A stretch of DNA of 64,000 nucleotides from the NCBI GenBank assembly GCA_013112585.1, contig JABFGH010000011.1, positions 62,001 through 126,000 of the forward strand, in the 5' to 3' direction. The translations under genes and the position numbers were made by a program. Each line of letters opens with the position of its first letter. Position 1 is the stretch's first letter. The DNA comes from Ignavibacteriota bacterium (lineage in GTDB: Bacteria > Bacteroidota > Ignavibacteria > Ignavibacteriales > Melioribacteraceae). Shown here one piece after another: positions 54,507 through 63,384 of this stretch. Below the pieces are notes generated by a model. The model worked only from the letters and a program-made list of their open reading frames with translations, ran no database searches and was not told the origin of the DNA.

Positions 54507-54590
54507 TGCAATTTCAATATGTGGATGTTCATTGGACTTAAACTTTTCAAAGTGATCAAAAATTTCTATTAAAATTTCATAATTTTTCAT

Positions 54591-55760
54591 TTAATCAATT
54601 TCTTTCTCATTCATGAATACTTTCTGTGTTCTCCTCAATTCCTCAACCAAAACTTTTTCATCGGGCAGTTTTAATTTATACTCCGCAGCTAATACTTTAT
54701 TCGCCAGTCCTTCAAGTGCATACTTTGCAACAGTACTATCTTTTTGTGCACAAAGTATTAAACCAACCGGAGGGTTTTCATCTTTGTTTGTCCAGTTCTC
54801 TTTTGCATAATTTAAGTACATGTGCATTTGTCCGGCATCGGCGTGAGTAAATTTTCCTACTTTCAAATCAATTACAACAAGGCATTTTAACTTTCATTGA
54901 AAAAAGAGGAGATCAATTCTATACCATTCTGTTCCAATTCGCAGCCTTTTTTGTCTTCCAATAAAAGCAAAATCACTTCCCAACTCAAGCAAGAAATTTT
55001 CTAAATGTTTGATTAATGCTTCTTCCAAATCATTTTCTGAATATTCATCTTTTAAACCCAAAAACTCTAAGATATAAGGATCTTTAATTCCTTCTTCCGG
55101 AGTAATCAAATCAGTCTTAATTGCCTTTTCACCTTTTTTTAACATTGCTGCTTTATTTTTTGAAAGCAGCGATCTTTCATAAAACTGCGAGGTTATTTGC
55201 CGGTTTAACTGACGCACCGACCAGCCGTTTCTTAATGTTTCTTTTTCATAAAATACTCTTGCTTCAGCATCTTTAACGGTAATTAAACTAACATATTGCG
55301 ACCATGATAGAGGAAAGTTTTTGGAAAGAACTTCAAAAACTGTTTTTGCATTTTGCTTTGCTACACTAACTTTTGCTGAAGATTTAACAGAGAGTGTCTG
55401 TATAATCTCTGATGTTTCCGGAGATTTACCAGACGGGGTCTGGCTAATCTTTTCCAAAGGATAAAACTCATAAAATTGTTTCATTAACTGCAAATTTTGG
55501 CTGGAGAAGCCTTTGCCATATTTTTTCTGTAAATCAGCAGATAAATTTACAAGAAGTTTATCACCGTAATAATCGGATCTTTCCATTCCGCGATATTCAA
55601 ACTCCACAATTCGTTTGCCGATTAGCCAGTATGAAGTTGTAAGAATTGCATTTACGGAAGCGGCAGAAAATTTACGGGCACTATCCAGCATAACCGTTAT
55701 CTCAGAAAAAAGGTTATGATAATTTTTCTTAATAATTGTTTTATTTTTTTCTTTAACCAT
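54591..55760 (-). pseudogene. DUF1016 (YhcG-type PD-(D/E)XK nuclease) gene broken by one in-frame stop
   Basis: Reading through, 389 codons encode a complete DUF1016 protein: N-terminal domain (SARKFSAASVNAILTTSYWLIG, GMERSDYYGDKLL), the variable Ser/Pro/Gln linker (QTPSGKSPETSEI), and the C-terminal nuclease domain (ENFLLELGSDFAFIGRQKRL, EWYRIDLLFF). A TGA at 54894-54896 then interrupts before LVVIDLKVGKFTHADAGQM, so the catalytic Asp-x-Lys strand is lost from the 288-aa product. The frame continues uninterrupted for 100 more codons after the stop. One base change (plus-strand A54896 to G) would restore CGA/Arg. Family members are nuclease-like and accessory. A recent nonsense mutation or sequencing error fits best. 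Confidence 0.88.
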
Positions 55761-56130
55761 ACTTAAATAATTCTCTTACTTCAGTAATCTCTTTATCTAT
55801 TTTAATTTTTGCAAGCCGTTAACATTGCCCCGTCTGGCTTATCTAATAACTTGCCGGCATAGTTAGTTCAAATAAAGGAGAATAAAACTTTTTTGGTTCA
55901 CTTCTCTTTTTCACAAAATTATAAAACTCTCTTCGTTTTTAATTAAATAAAAATAGATAAAGCACTTTAGATAACAAAATTACAGTTTAGTGTTCCTTCT
56001 AATTTTTCTCGTTTTGCCGCCATTAGATTATTAGTATTAGTTTTACCCCCCTCAGTTTTTATAATAGAATTTTATCAAAATTTCTAATTATTTTGACAAT
56101 GACATTTTAATTATTTATGCGGGTTTCATT
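55761..56130. other. 370-bp intergenic region without recognisable gene
   Basis: Lies between the broken DUF1016 gene and the DUF1207-like gene, which diverge from it. AT-rich, with many stops. A short GC-richer patch (CCCCGTCTGGCTTATC near 55828) resembles, in words only, a stretch of the DUF1016 linker. No terminator, RNA or known repeat found. Confidence 0.5.
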
Positions 56131-56931
56131 TTGAAATATAAAATTCCTTTTTTGCTGTTCCTTTTTTTTACATCTACAATTTTAGCTCAAGATTTTGGAT
56201 TAAAATTTTTTCCCGAGAAAAAAGTATTTGAAAGACATTATGCCGACGCTATTTCTCATCAGGTTTCACTTTCAAAACATTTTGAAAGCACGGAATGGTT
56301 TGCAAATATTGGTGTAAATATTCCGGTGTTTGATATAAGCTTATTTAAGTATGAAGTTCAGGCTTCCGCATCAACAACAATCTTTAATACAATAATAAAA
56401 ACACCCGGGCACATTCAAGTTTATACTGTTGATTACCTGGTTGATTTCTATTTTGATACGAAGATAACAGAAGACCTTGCCGCACGTTTCATCTTTGGAC
56501 ATTTGAGCGCGCACTTTTCTGATGACGGAATTGTTGAATTGGGAAACAGCCCGATAAGTTATGTGCGGGATTATATTGGTTTATCAGGACAGTATAAAAT
56601 TAATCAGCTTAATGGAAAAATATATTTTACAGGGTTTTATAATTTTCATAACGAACCGCCGCGAGATAAACACTCAACTTTTCAAGTGGGTTTCGATGCC
56701 GGACATTATTTTCTTAAATCGTTAAAAGGATATTTTGCTTTTGACCTAAAAGTGAAATCGGAAGTTAATAACGGAACAACTCAAAGTTTTCAAGCCGGAG
56801 TAATTTTTCCCTCAGACCAAAGGTTTAAGTTTAGATTTGCTTATACTCATCGCCGCGGATTTGAGGAGCGGGGACAGTTGTATAATCAAAAGGATATTAA
56901 AAATTCACTCGGCATTTATATAGATTTTTAA
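56131..56931 (+). CDS. Outer-membrane-type protein resembling DUF1207
   Basis: A 266-aa exported protein: signal peptide (1-19, ending ILAQ), then amphipathic strands with ARFIFGHLSAHFSDDG around residue 115 (DUF1207 proteins have an HxSSHxGD-like motif here), ending in an aromatic (IYIDF), consistent with a small beta-barrel. The start is TTG at 56131; the upstream ATG at 56118 is out of frame and soon stops. The DUF2279 gene begins 2 bp after its stop, and both probably work together at the outer membrane. Family call is tentative. Confidence 0.7.
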   Translation: MKYKIPFLLFLFFTSTILAQDFGLKFFPEKKVFERHYADAISHQVSLSKHFESTEWFANIGVNIPVFDISLFKYEVQASASTTIFNTIIKTPGHIQVYTVDYLVDFYFDTKITEDLAARFIFGHLSAHFSDDGIVELGNSPISYVRDYIGLSGQYKINQLNGKIYFTGFYNFHNEPPRDKHSTFQVGFDAGHYFLKSLKGYFAFDLKVKSEVNNGTTQSFQAGVIFPSDQRFKFRFAYTHRRGFEERGQLYNQKDIKNSLGIYIDF

Positions 56932-56933
56932 TT

Positions 56934-57794
56934 ATGAAAAGAAACGTAATTATACTGCTGCTGCTTTTTACTTTCTGCGCAAGTTCCCAAAATATTTTTG
57001 CGCAGGAATGTAGCGTGGAACCCAACACTACTTTTTTCAATAAAAAAAACATGTCGCTTGTCGGGTTATCAAGTATTTATGCAGTCAGTATAGTTCACTC
57101 TTACTATATGTGGTGGCATAATAATTCACGGCAGTTTCATTTTTATAATAAGTGGGGCTGGTTCGATGAACCTTATGCTCTGGGTTTAGACCGTGTGGGT
57201 CATTTTTATACATCCTACTTTTTTTATCACACTCAAAAAAACTTACTTGAATGGGGCGGGCATTCTAAAGAATTTTCCCGCTGGTTTTCTGCCGGACTCG
57301 CGGCAGGGTTTGCGGTAATTATTGAAGTCGGGGATGGATTTTCTACATACGGCTTCGATCATAAAGATTTAATATTTAATTTAAGCGGGGTGGGTTACGG
57401 ATTGCTGCAGGATTATTTTCCTATTTTGCAGAATTTCAGATTTAAGTGGAGTTATGTTCCGCCCGGCGGTTATAAATTTCCCCCAAAGTTTACCGAGCAT
57501 TACGACGGACACATCTACTGGTTAACTATAGATATTCATAATCTGTTCAAAGATTCTTTTGGAAAGTATTTTCCTAAATTTGTTCAGCCGGCAATTGGTT
57601 TTAGTTTGGCAGATGAGGGCAGCCGAAGAGAGTTTGTAATTGGTCTGGATTGGAATTTTAATTTTCTGTTTGAAAACACCAATGAAGATTGGAATTTTCT
57701 TGGAAAAACGCTTGATTTGTACCACTTTCCAGCGCCCGGCATAAAGTATTCCCCATCACGCAAGCCGGAATACCGATTACTTTTGATGAATTAA
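56934..57794 (+). CDS. DUF2279-family envelope protein
   Basis: A 286-aa protein with signal peptide (1-23, ending IFAQ). The core (~45-160) has the DUF2279 pattern, FDEPYALGLDRVGHFYTSYFFY, then three short hydrophobic segments (WFSAGLAAGFAVIIEVGDGF, DLIFNLSGVGYGLLQDYFP) that may lie in a membrane. A C-terminal ~100-residue stretch is strand-rich. The role is unknown. It begins 2 bp after the DUF1207-like gene, making a coupled pair, and ends ~100 bp before dxr. Confidence 0.78.
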   Translation: MKRNVIILLLLFTFCASSQNIFAQECSVEPNTTFFNKKNMSLVGLSSIYAVSIVHSYYMWWHNNSRQFHFYNKWGWFDEPYALGLDRVGHFYTSYFFYHTQKNLLEWGGHSKEFSRWFSAGLAAGFAVIIEVGDGFSTYGFDHKDLIFNLSGVGYGLLQDYFPILQNFRFKWSYVPPGGYKFPPKFTEHYDGHIYWLTIDIHNLFKDSFGKYFPKFVQPAIGFSLADEGSRREFVIGLDWNFNFLFENTNEDWNFLGKTLDLYHFPAPGIKYSPSRKPEYRLLLMN

Positions 57795-57891
57795 TTTCTT
57801 ATACTTAAAATCTTTTTTGTGAATTTTGGTAATGATAAAATTGATTTTTATTGCAATATTGTTTTATAACAGATTATAATTTTTAGGTTAA

Positions 57892-59046
57892 ATGAAGCGC
57901 ATTTTAATATTAGGCTCAACCGGCTCAATTGGTATCAACACCTTGGAGGTAATTAAAAAATTTCCAGATAAGTTTAATATCGAATCTCTTACCGTAAATT
58001 CCAATATCGACCTGCTTGAAAAACAAATTTATGATTTCAATCCCGCCAAAGTTGTAGTTAAAAATGTAAGTAAGGCAAAGGAATTAAAGGAGAGAGTTGG
58101 AAATAAATGTGAGGTTTTATCAGGCGAAGAGGGTTTAATAGAAATTACAAAAGATGGAAATTATGAAGTGCTTATTTCCGCTCTTGTAGGATTTGCCGGT
58201 TTATTCCCCACAATTGAAGCAGTAAAATTGGGTAAGCGAATTGCGCTTGCAAACAAAGAAACACTTGTAGTTGCCGGAGAAATTATTACGGATTTGGTGC
58301 AGAAGCATAATGCCGAAATTATTCCCGTCGATTCCGAACACAGTGCAATTTTTCAGTGCCTTGTGGGTGAAAAAGTAAGCGAAATTAGAAAACTGATCTT
58401 AACAGCTTCGGGCGGACCCTTCTTCAAATTGGATGAAAAAGAATTTAAGGGAGTTACAATTACCCAGGCATTAAATCACCCCAATTGGGATATGGGCGAT
58501 AAAGTTACTATTGATTCCGCTACAATGATGAACAAAGGGCTGGAGGTAATTGAAGCACACTGGCTTTTTAATTTACCGCGCAAAAAAATTGACGTTGTCG
58601 TTCATCCGCAGTCTATCATTCACTCAATGGTGGAATTTATTGATGCATCAATAAAGGCGCAGTTAAGTACGCCGGATATGAAACTTCCAATTCAGTATGC
58701 GCTTTCATATCCTGAAAGATTAGAAAGCGAATTTGTTGAAACAAACTTTCCGCAACTGGAGAAGCTAACTTTTTATGAGCCCGATTTAACGAAATTTAAG
58801 TGCTTAAAATTAGCCTACGATGTTTTGGAACTTGGCGGTACAAATCCGTGTATATTGAATGCGGCTAACGAAATTGCCGTTGATGGTTTTTTGAAAGAGA
58901 AAATTAAGTTTAACCAAATTCCCGATGTTATTAGTGAATCGCTTGAGAACATTCGGAATCATACTACATTGGAGTTGGGCTCAATTTTTGAATGTGATGA
59001 GAGCACTCGGAAGTTTGCTCAATCTTTTATTAATAAGGAGTATTAA
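57892..59046 (+). CDS. dxr: 1-deoxy-D-xylulose 5-phosphate reductoisomerase
   Basis: Second step of the MEP isoprenoid pathway: converts DXP to MEP with NADPH. 384 aa, with GSTGSIGINTLEVI (NADPH loop) at residues 7-20, LANKETLVVAGE, PVDSEHSAIFQCL (metal-binding Asp and Glu), TASGGPF, HPNWDMGDKVTIDSATMMNKGLEVIEAHWLF and IHSMVEFIDAS. Complete. rseP starts 5 bp after, a pairing common in bacteria. Supplies precursors for polyprenyl substrates such as those of the UbiA enzyme at 28667. Confidence 0.97.
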   Translation: MKRILILGSTGSIGINTLEVIKKFPDKFNIESLTVNSNIDLLEKQIYDFNPAKVVVKNVSKAKELKERVGNKCEVLSGEEGLIEITKDGNYEVLISALVGFAGLFPTIEAVKLGKRIALANKETLVVAGEIITDLVQKHNAEIIPVDSEHSAIFQCLVGEKVSEIRKLILTASGGPFFKLDEKEFKGVTITQALNHPNWDMGDKVTIDSATMMNKGLEVIEAHWLFNLPRKKIDVVVHPQSIIHSMVEFIDASIKAQLSTPDMKLPIQYALSYPERLESEFVETNFPQLEKLTFYEPDLTKFKCLKLAYDVLELGGTNPCILNAANEIAVDGFLKEKIKFNQIPDVISESLENIRNHTTLELGSIFECDESTRKFAQSFINKEY

Positions 59047-59051
59047 GTTTA

Positions 59052-60407
59052 ATGGATTATATTTTTTATTTCGGCGTAACAATTTTAATATTGGTTTTTG
59101 TTCATGAGTTTGGACATTTCGCCGCAGCAAAATTATGCAAAATGCGTGTTGATGTTTTTGCAATCGGGTTTGGAAAAAGATTATTTGGATGGAATAAAAA
59201 AACCGGTTTTTCAACCGGCAACTTACCTAAAGATTATGACGGCGAGGGAGATACAGATTATCGAATTTGCTTATTGCCGTTAGGAGGCTATGTTAAAATA
59301 GCGGGAATGGTAGATGAAAGTTTTGATACAAAGTTTAAAGACATGCCCCCAAAACCCGATGAATTTAGAGCTAAGCCAACCTATCAAAAATTGTTTGTAA
59401 TTACCGCCGGAGTTATGATGAACTTAACTTTGGCAATTGCAATTTTTGCAGGCATAAATTTTTTCAAAGGCAAGCAAGTTGCTAAAACAACAACGGTAGG
59501 CTACTTAACGGAAAATTCCGCGGCTGCTGAAGCAGGTTTTGCTTCGGAAGATAAAATTGTTTCTGTAAACGGAAATGAAGTTAGTAATTGGGACGATGTT
59601 GTAAATCAGCTTCTTTTTGAAAATTTTGGCGATGAGATTAAGGTTGATGTTATCCGCAATGGCGAAAAAGCAGTTTTAACAATTCCTCATAATACAGTCA
59701 TTGATAATTCAGAAGAAGGGTTTTTCCTTCCTTTTGCTGAATGGAAACCTTCGGTTAGCGGAGTATTTGAAAACTCACCGGCAGAAGATGCGGGGTTCAA
59801 GAGTAACGATATTTTTCTTTCATTAAATAACATGCCTGTAAAAAGAAGTGCTGAAGTAATTGAGATTATTTCCTCAAACAGAGATACTGAAATTCCTGTT
59901 ACTGTGTTGAGGGGAGCAGATACAGTAACAATAGCAGTAACCCCCGGGGCTGATGGGAAAATTGGGATAGGTATTCAAGAAGCTTATACCGGACCGATTG
60001 AATATAAAAATTATGGAGTGTTTGCGGCAATTGGACAAAGCTTTAACAACATCGAGTACATTACAACTTTAACTTTTACAATGTTCAAAAAAGTAATTGT
60101 CGGTGATGCTGAATTAGGCAAAACATTCGGCGGTCCGGTTAAAATTGCTGATATGGCGGTGCAGTCTGCAGAAAGAGGGGTTGAGTTTTTCTTAAACTTT
60201 TTAGCAATGCTTAGCTTAAGTTTGGCAATAATTAATATTATGCCTTTCCCGGTTTTGGATGGCGGACATTTTATAATAATTTTAATTGAAGGAATAATGA
60301 AGCGAGAGCTTCCGATTAAGATTAAAATAGCAATTCAAAATACAGGGTTTGTTTTGCTCTTAATGCTGATGGTGTTTATTATTTACAACGATATTATAAA
60401 TCTCTAA
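59052..60407 (+). CDS. rseP: Site-2 metalloprotease RseP (M50)
   Basis: Intramembrane zinc protease that clears signal-peptide remnants and activates envelope stress responses. 451 aa: TM1 holds HEFGH at residues 18-22, two PDZ domains lie in the periplasmic loop (~160-230 and ~235-310; the first with AAEAGFASEDKIVSVNGNEVSNWDDV), and the C-terminal PFPVLDGGHF carries the third zinc ligand Asp, followed by a last TM helix. Cotranscribed with dxr. Confidence 0.95.
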   Translation: MDYIFYFGVTILILVFVHEFGHFAAAKLCKMRVDVFAIGFGKRLFGWNKKTGFSTGNLPKDYDGEGDTDYRICLLPLGGYVKIAGMVDESFDTKFKDMPPKPDEFRAKPTYQKLFVITAGVMMNLTLAIAIFAGINFFKGKQVAKTTTVGYLTENSAAAEAGFASEDKIVSVNGNEVSNWDDVVNQLLFENFGDEIKVDVIRNGEKAVLTIPHNTVIDNSEEGFFLPFAEWKPSVSGVFENSPAEDAGFKSNDIFLSLNNMPVKRSAEVIEIISSNRDTEIPVTVLRGADTVTIAVTPGADGKIGIGIQEAYTGPIEYKNYGVFAAIGQSFNNIEYITTLTFTMFKKVIVGDAELGKTFGGPVKIADMAVQSAERGVEFFLNFLAMLSLSLAIINIMPFPVLDGGHFIIILIEGIMKRELPIKIKIAIQNTGFVLLLMLMVFIIYNDIINL

Positions 60408-60410
60408 AGA

Positions 60411-60536
60411 TTTTCACGCAAAGTCCGCAATGAAAAAAAACGCAGAGACCGCAAAGGAAATATTTCCTAGTGTCTTTGTGATTTCGTGGCAAAATCGGTA
60501 ATGCCACAAAGGCTCGAAGACACAGAGAACTAATCA
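60411..60536. repeat. Dispersed CACAAAG/CGCAGAG-rich repeat with internal palindrome
   Basis: An intergenic run of CGCAAAG, CGCAGAG, CGCAAAGG, GTGTCTTTGTG, CCACAAAGG and CACAGAG words on both strands around a palindromic GGAAATATTTCC. It is of the same type as the CTTTGTG/CACAAAG tract at 11931-12171. Such sequences recur between genes in many genomes of this lineage. It lies between convergent rseP and the esterase gene. Confidence 0.65.
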
Positions 60537-60539
60537 AGG

Positions 60540-61184
60540 TTAAATTACATCCTTTAGTTTTTTCGGAACTATTTTATGTCCGCCCTCATAAAGAATAAAC
60601 TCATGTTCAATTTCGTGGTCATTAAATTTTTTCTTTTCGTTTTCAATTTGTTTTGAAGTAATGAACGGATCCTTATCCCCAATTAGTAGTTTCAATCGGA
60701 TCGAATTGAATTTTTCAGCATTAATTTTTAAGTCAATGTCATTTGGAATACTCCCGCCCCATAAAACTATCTCATCAATTTTTGAATTGCCATTAATAAA
60801 CCACCGGCAAACAGCTGCTGCTCCTTGAGAAAATCCAAATGCAGTTTTTATCATTTTTTTATCTGAGTGAATTTCAATTTCCTCGTTATAAACTTTATCA
60901 AGGAATTTCACATAATCATTTATCTCATTAAGACGATCTTCTTTTGTCATCCAAGATGCACCTACATTTCCGAAGAATCCTTTTGTATAAAACCTGTGTA
61001 AACCTTCAGGGGCAATTATTAGAATTTTCTCTTTATCTATCGAGTCAAAATTTTTCAAAAAAGTTTCAGCCAGCTCACCGTAGCCGTGACAAGCGATTAT
61101 TATTTTTTCCGTCTGTTGAGTAAAGTTTCCATTCAGAAAATATCTTGCAGTCTTGGTCGTCTCTATATTTTTTTTAATCATCAC
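60540..61184 (-). CDS. Alpha/beta hydrolase (carboxylesterase/phospholipase type)
   Basis: A 214-aa cytoplasmic serine hydrolase. The oxyanion-hole motif HGYGEL is near residue 33, the nucleophile elbow GFSQGAAAV near 118-126, the acid in IGDKDPFI and the His in EGGHKIVP, so the triad appears complete. It resembles bacterial carboxylesterase/phospholipase (LysoPLA-like) proteins. Substrate unknown. It begins 2 bp after the MOSC gene on the same strand. Confidence 0.86.
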   Translation of the reverse strand: MMIKKNIETTKTARYFLNGNFTQQTEKIIIACHGYGELAETFLKNFDSIDKEKILIIAPEGLHRFYTKGFFGNVGASWMTKEDRLNEINDYVKFLDKVYNEEIEIHSDKKMIKTAFGFSQGAAAVCRWFINGNSKIDEIVLWGGSIPNDIDLKINAEKFNSIRLKLLIGDKDPFITSKQIENEKKKFNDHEIEHEFILYEGGHKIVPKKLKDVI

Positions 61185-61186
61185 AG

Positions 61187-61996
61187 TTATTTTTTATGGG
61201 AAATTATTTTTATTTCATCACCAACACTAATTTTTCCGGTTCCTTCGTGAATTAAATTTTCACCGAATAAAATTTTACTTCCCGAACGCCGGTAAGTTGA
61301 AAGGGTTGCGAGCGGTTCTTTGTTTTTAGTCGCAGCCTTCTGATCGATCGTTGTAATAACACAGCGTGCGCAGGGCTTAACTGCAAAAAATGTCATTTCA
61401 CCAATTCGTATTTCACCCCAATTATCTTCATCGAATGGGGTGCCGCCGGTAAAAACAATGTTGGGTCTAAAGTTTGTAATTGGAACCGGATTAGTTAGAC
61501 GTCGATTCAAATCATCAAGAGCAGATTGACCTATAATTAAAAATGGAAACCCATCTGCAAAACTTACAATTTCATTATCTCTTGCTTGTTCCTTGCTCAC
61601 TTCTCTTTTTGTTTTATTAGGCATATAAACAAGCTTGCATTCTATTCCAATAAAATCACTGAACCATTTATTGATATTGGCGTTAACAACATTTGCTTCT
61701 ACGGTATCATTCCAAATTTTAACTTGCAGTTTTTCGTCAGTGTAATTTTTAATTGGTATCTCAATTTTGCTCGTCGGATTATTTTTATCTGATACTTCTA
61801 AGATGCCGTCAAGAATATTAGTCTTTAATAAAGTCATTCGTGGAAAATCGCGCTGTGTAAAAAAGCAATTATTCTCATCAACTAAAAGCAAGCGGCGATC
61901 GTGCTTTAATCCGCGGTCTGTCACCTCCGCAGTTTTCAGGCTGATTCCGCCAAGAGATTTAATTGGGTGAATATATAATTCGGATACTTTTAGCAT
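61187..61996 (-). CDS. MOSC-domain protein (YcbX-like)
   Basis: A 269-aa protein. The N-terminal beta-barrel MOSC_N domain (IHPIKSLGGISLKTAEVTDRGLKHDR, residues 11-36) is followed by the MOSC domain (~120-265) with FRPNIVF and the conserved Cys in KPCARCVITTID. Related proteins hand sulfur to or bind the molybdenum cofactor and reduce N-hydroxylated compounds (YcbX, mARC). The ferredoxin-like tail of YcbX is absent. Upstream of, and 2 bp from, the esterase gene: a two-gene operon. Confidence 0.9.
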   Translation of the reverse strand: MLKVSELYIHPIKSLGGISLKTAEVTDRGLKHDRRLLLVDENNCFFTQRDFPRMTLLKTNILDGILEVSDKNNPTSKIEIPIKNYTDEKLQVKIWNDTVEANVVNANINKWFSDFIGIECKLVYMPNKTKREVSKEQARDNEIVSFADGFPFLIIGQSALDDLNRRLTNPVPITNFRPNIVFTGGTPFDEDNWGEIRIGEMTFFAVKPCARCVITTIDQKAATKNKEPLATLSTYRRSGSKILFGENLIHEGTGKISVGDEIKIISHKK

Positions 61997-62373
61997 AAAT
62001 ACATTTCAGATATTTGGATATATGATGATGTGAAGATAAATGGATAATTGGAAATAATCATTAATTGATTTTTCATTGTGGAATTTTTTTAATTCAATAG
62101 CTCAGTGGTTGGATTGTTTCTTATTTATCAATTTTCTACAAACACCTGACTGCCGTCAGGGAAGTTTGAAAGGCTAACGCCATCTAACCGGCTGCAGCAG
62201 GAAAGGTTAAAGTATAACACGCTTGATTTTTTATTAATTCATTAATTAGTACAAGGCGTATGAGGTTGAAATGTCACAACCGCGTTAGCGGTTAAATGTT
62301 TGTAGTGGAAAAATTAATGAACAAAATCCAACCACAGAGTGGTTGAACTTATCACTTAACTTTTACTTTATCT
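61997..62373. other. 377-bp repeat-bearing intergenic region
   Basis: Holds a short hairpin CCTGAC-TGCC-GTCAGG (62145-62160), a GC-richer patch (62165-62210) and a full family 2 paired-hairpin element (62278-62345). No gene recognised. The promoters of the MOSC operon (left) and the GSCFA gene (right) must lie at the edges. Confidence 0.7.
62278..62345 (+). repeat. Dispersed repeat family 2, copy 3
   Basis: Hairpin AACCGC-GTTA-GCGGTT (62278-62293), AAATGTTTGTAG, a 23-base spacer, then hairpin CAACCAC-AGA-GTGGTTG (62329-62345). Both stems are perfect. Reverse orientation to copy 1 at 39812. Confidence 0.82.
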
Positions 62374-62397
62374 ATGAAGAATCTTTATATTTACATC

Positions 62398-63384
62398 ATG
62401 AAATTCCGAACAGAAATAAATCCTCCCAAAAGTAATTTGCAGATTGAACATAAAGATTCAGTAATTACTTTCGGTTCATGTTTTGCGGAAAACATCTCAG
62501 AATATTTTCAATTCTACCGGTTTGATGTAAAGAAGAATCCCTTTGGTGTGCTCTACAATCCTGTTTCAATTCTTAATGCAATAAACTCTTTAGAGGAACC
62601 AAAAGTATTTTCAGAAGAAGACTTAGTTTTTCATCAAGATGAATGGCACAGCTTTTATCATCACAGCGATTTTTCAAATCATGTTAAGGATGAATGTTTA
62701 AATAGCATAAACGAAAGAGTTGTTTCAGCGGCTGAATATATTCGCAAAGCAAAAGTTATAATTATTACTTTCGGTACTGCATTTGTGTTTAAGCATTTGG
62801 AAAAAGGATTTATTGTTTCCAACTGTCATAAAATCCCTAAAGACCAATTTAGTCGATTTAGATTATCTGTTGATGAAGCGGTAGAAAATATCGAATCAAT
62901 TGTAGATGCAATTAGTAGAATAAACAACGAAGCTAAAATAGTTTTTACTGTTAGCCCCGTTAGGCATTGGAGAGACGGCGCCGTTGAGAACCAGCTTAGC
63001 AAGGCTACATTACTGCTGGCGGTAAACAATGTGGTTAACACAAAATCTAATTGCTTCTATTTTCCTTCTTACGAAATTGTAATGGATGATTTAAGAGACT
63101 ACCGCTACTACGAATCAGATTTGCTTCATCCAAATAAATTAGCGACAGACTATATTTGGGGAAAATTTTCCGCTACTCATTTTACAGAAAAATGTTTATC
63201 CGCAATGAATGAAATTAAAGTTATTGCTGAAGCAAGACTGCACCGCCCAAGAAATATTGAATCCAATGCCCATCAAAAATTTTTGAAAAAGCAATTAAAG
63301 ATTATCGATCAATTAGAATTAAAATATGGGCATTTAAACTTGGAAGGGGATAAAAAATATTTTAGGGGGCAGTTAACTTTATAA
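62398..63384 (+). CDS. GSCFA-domain protein
   Basis: About 328 aa. The name-giving ITFGSCFAENISEYFQ is at residues ~22-37, then KNPFGVLYNPVSI, ITFGTAFVF, VFTVSPVRHWRDG and the C-terminal LLHPNKLATDYIWGKF with Asp and His. This is the SGNH-hydrolase-like pattern: the Ser of GSC as nucleophile and the D..HP near the end. Probably an esterase or acyltransferase; in Bacteroidota these are standalone proteins of unknown substrate. I choose ATG 62398 (MKFRTEI), as in relatives, over ATG 62374. Its end overlaps the convergent methyltransferase-like gene by 6 bp. Confidence 0.87.
   Translation: MKFRTEINPPKSNLQIEHKDSVITFGSCFAENISEYFQFYRFDVKKNPFGVLYNPVSILNAINSLEEPKVFSEEDLVFHQDEWHSFYHHSDFSNHVKDECLNSINERVVSAAEYIRKAKVIIITFGTAFVFKHLEKGFIVSNCHKIPKDQFSRFRLSVDEAVENIESIVDAISRINNEAKIVFTVSPVRHWRDGAVENQLSKATLLLAVNNVVNTKSNCFYFPSYEIVMDDLRDYRYYESDLLHPNKLATDYIWGKFSATHFTEKCLSAMNEIKVIAEARLHRPRNIESNAHQKFLKKQLKIIDQLELKYGHLNLEGDKKYFRGQLTL

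Noticed and set aside
54894-54896. TGA in the DUF1016 gene read as a recoded sense codon
   Set aside because: TGA is used as a normal stop for other genes here (for example at 35016 and 23774), and no selenocysteine element or recoding context is visible.
56080-56110. TTGACA and ATGACA words upstream of the DUF1207-like gene as a fourth array
   Set aside because: The two words are only 6 bp apart, not 11, and there is no third copy.
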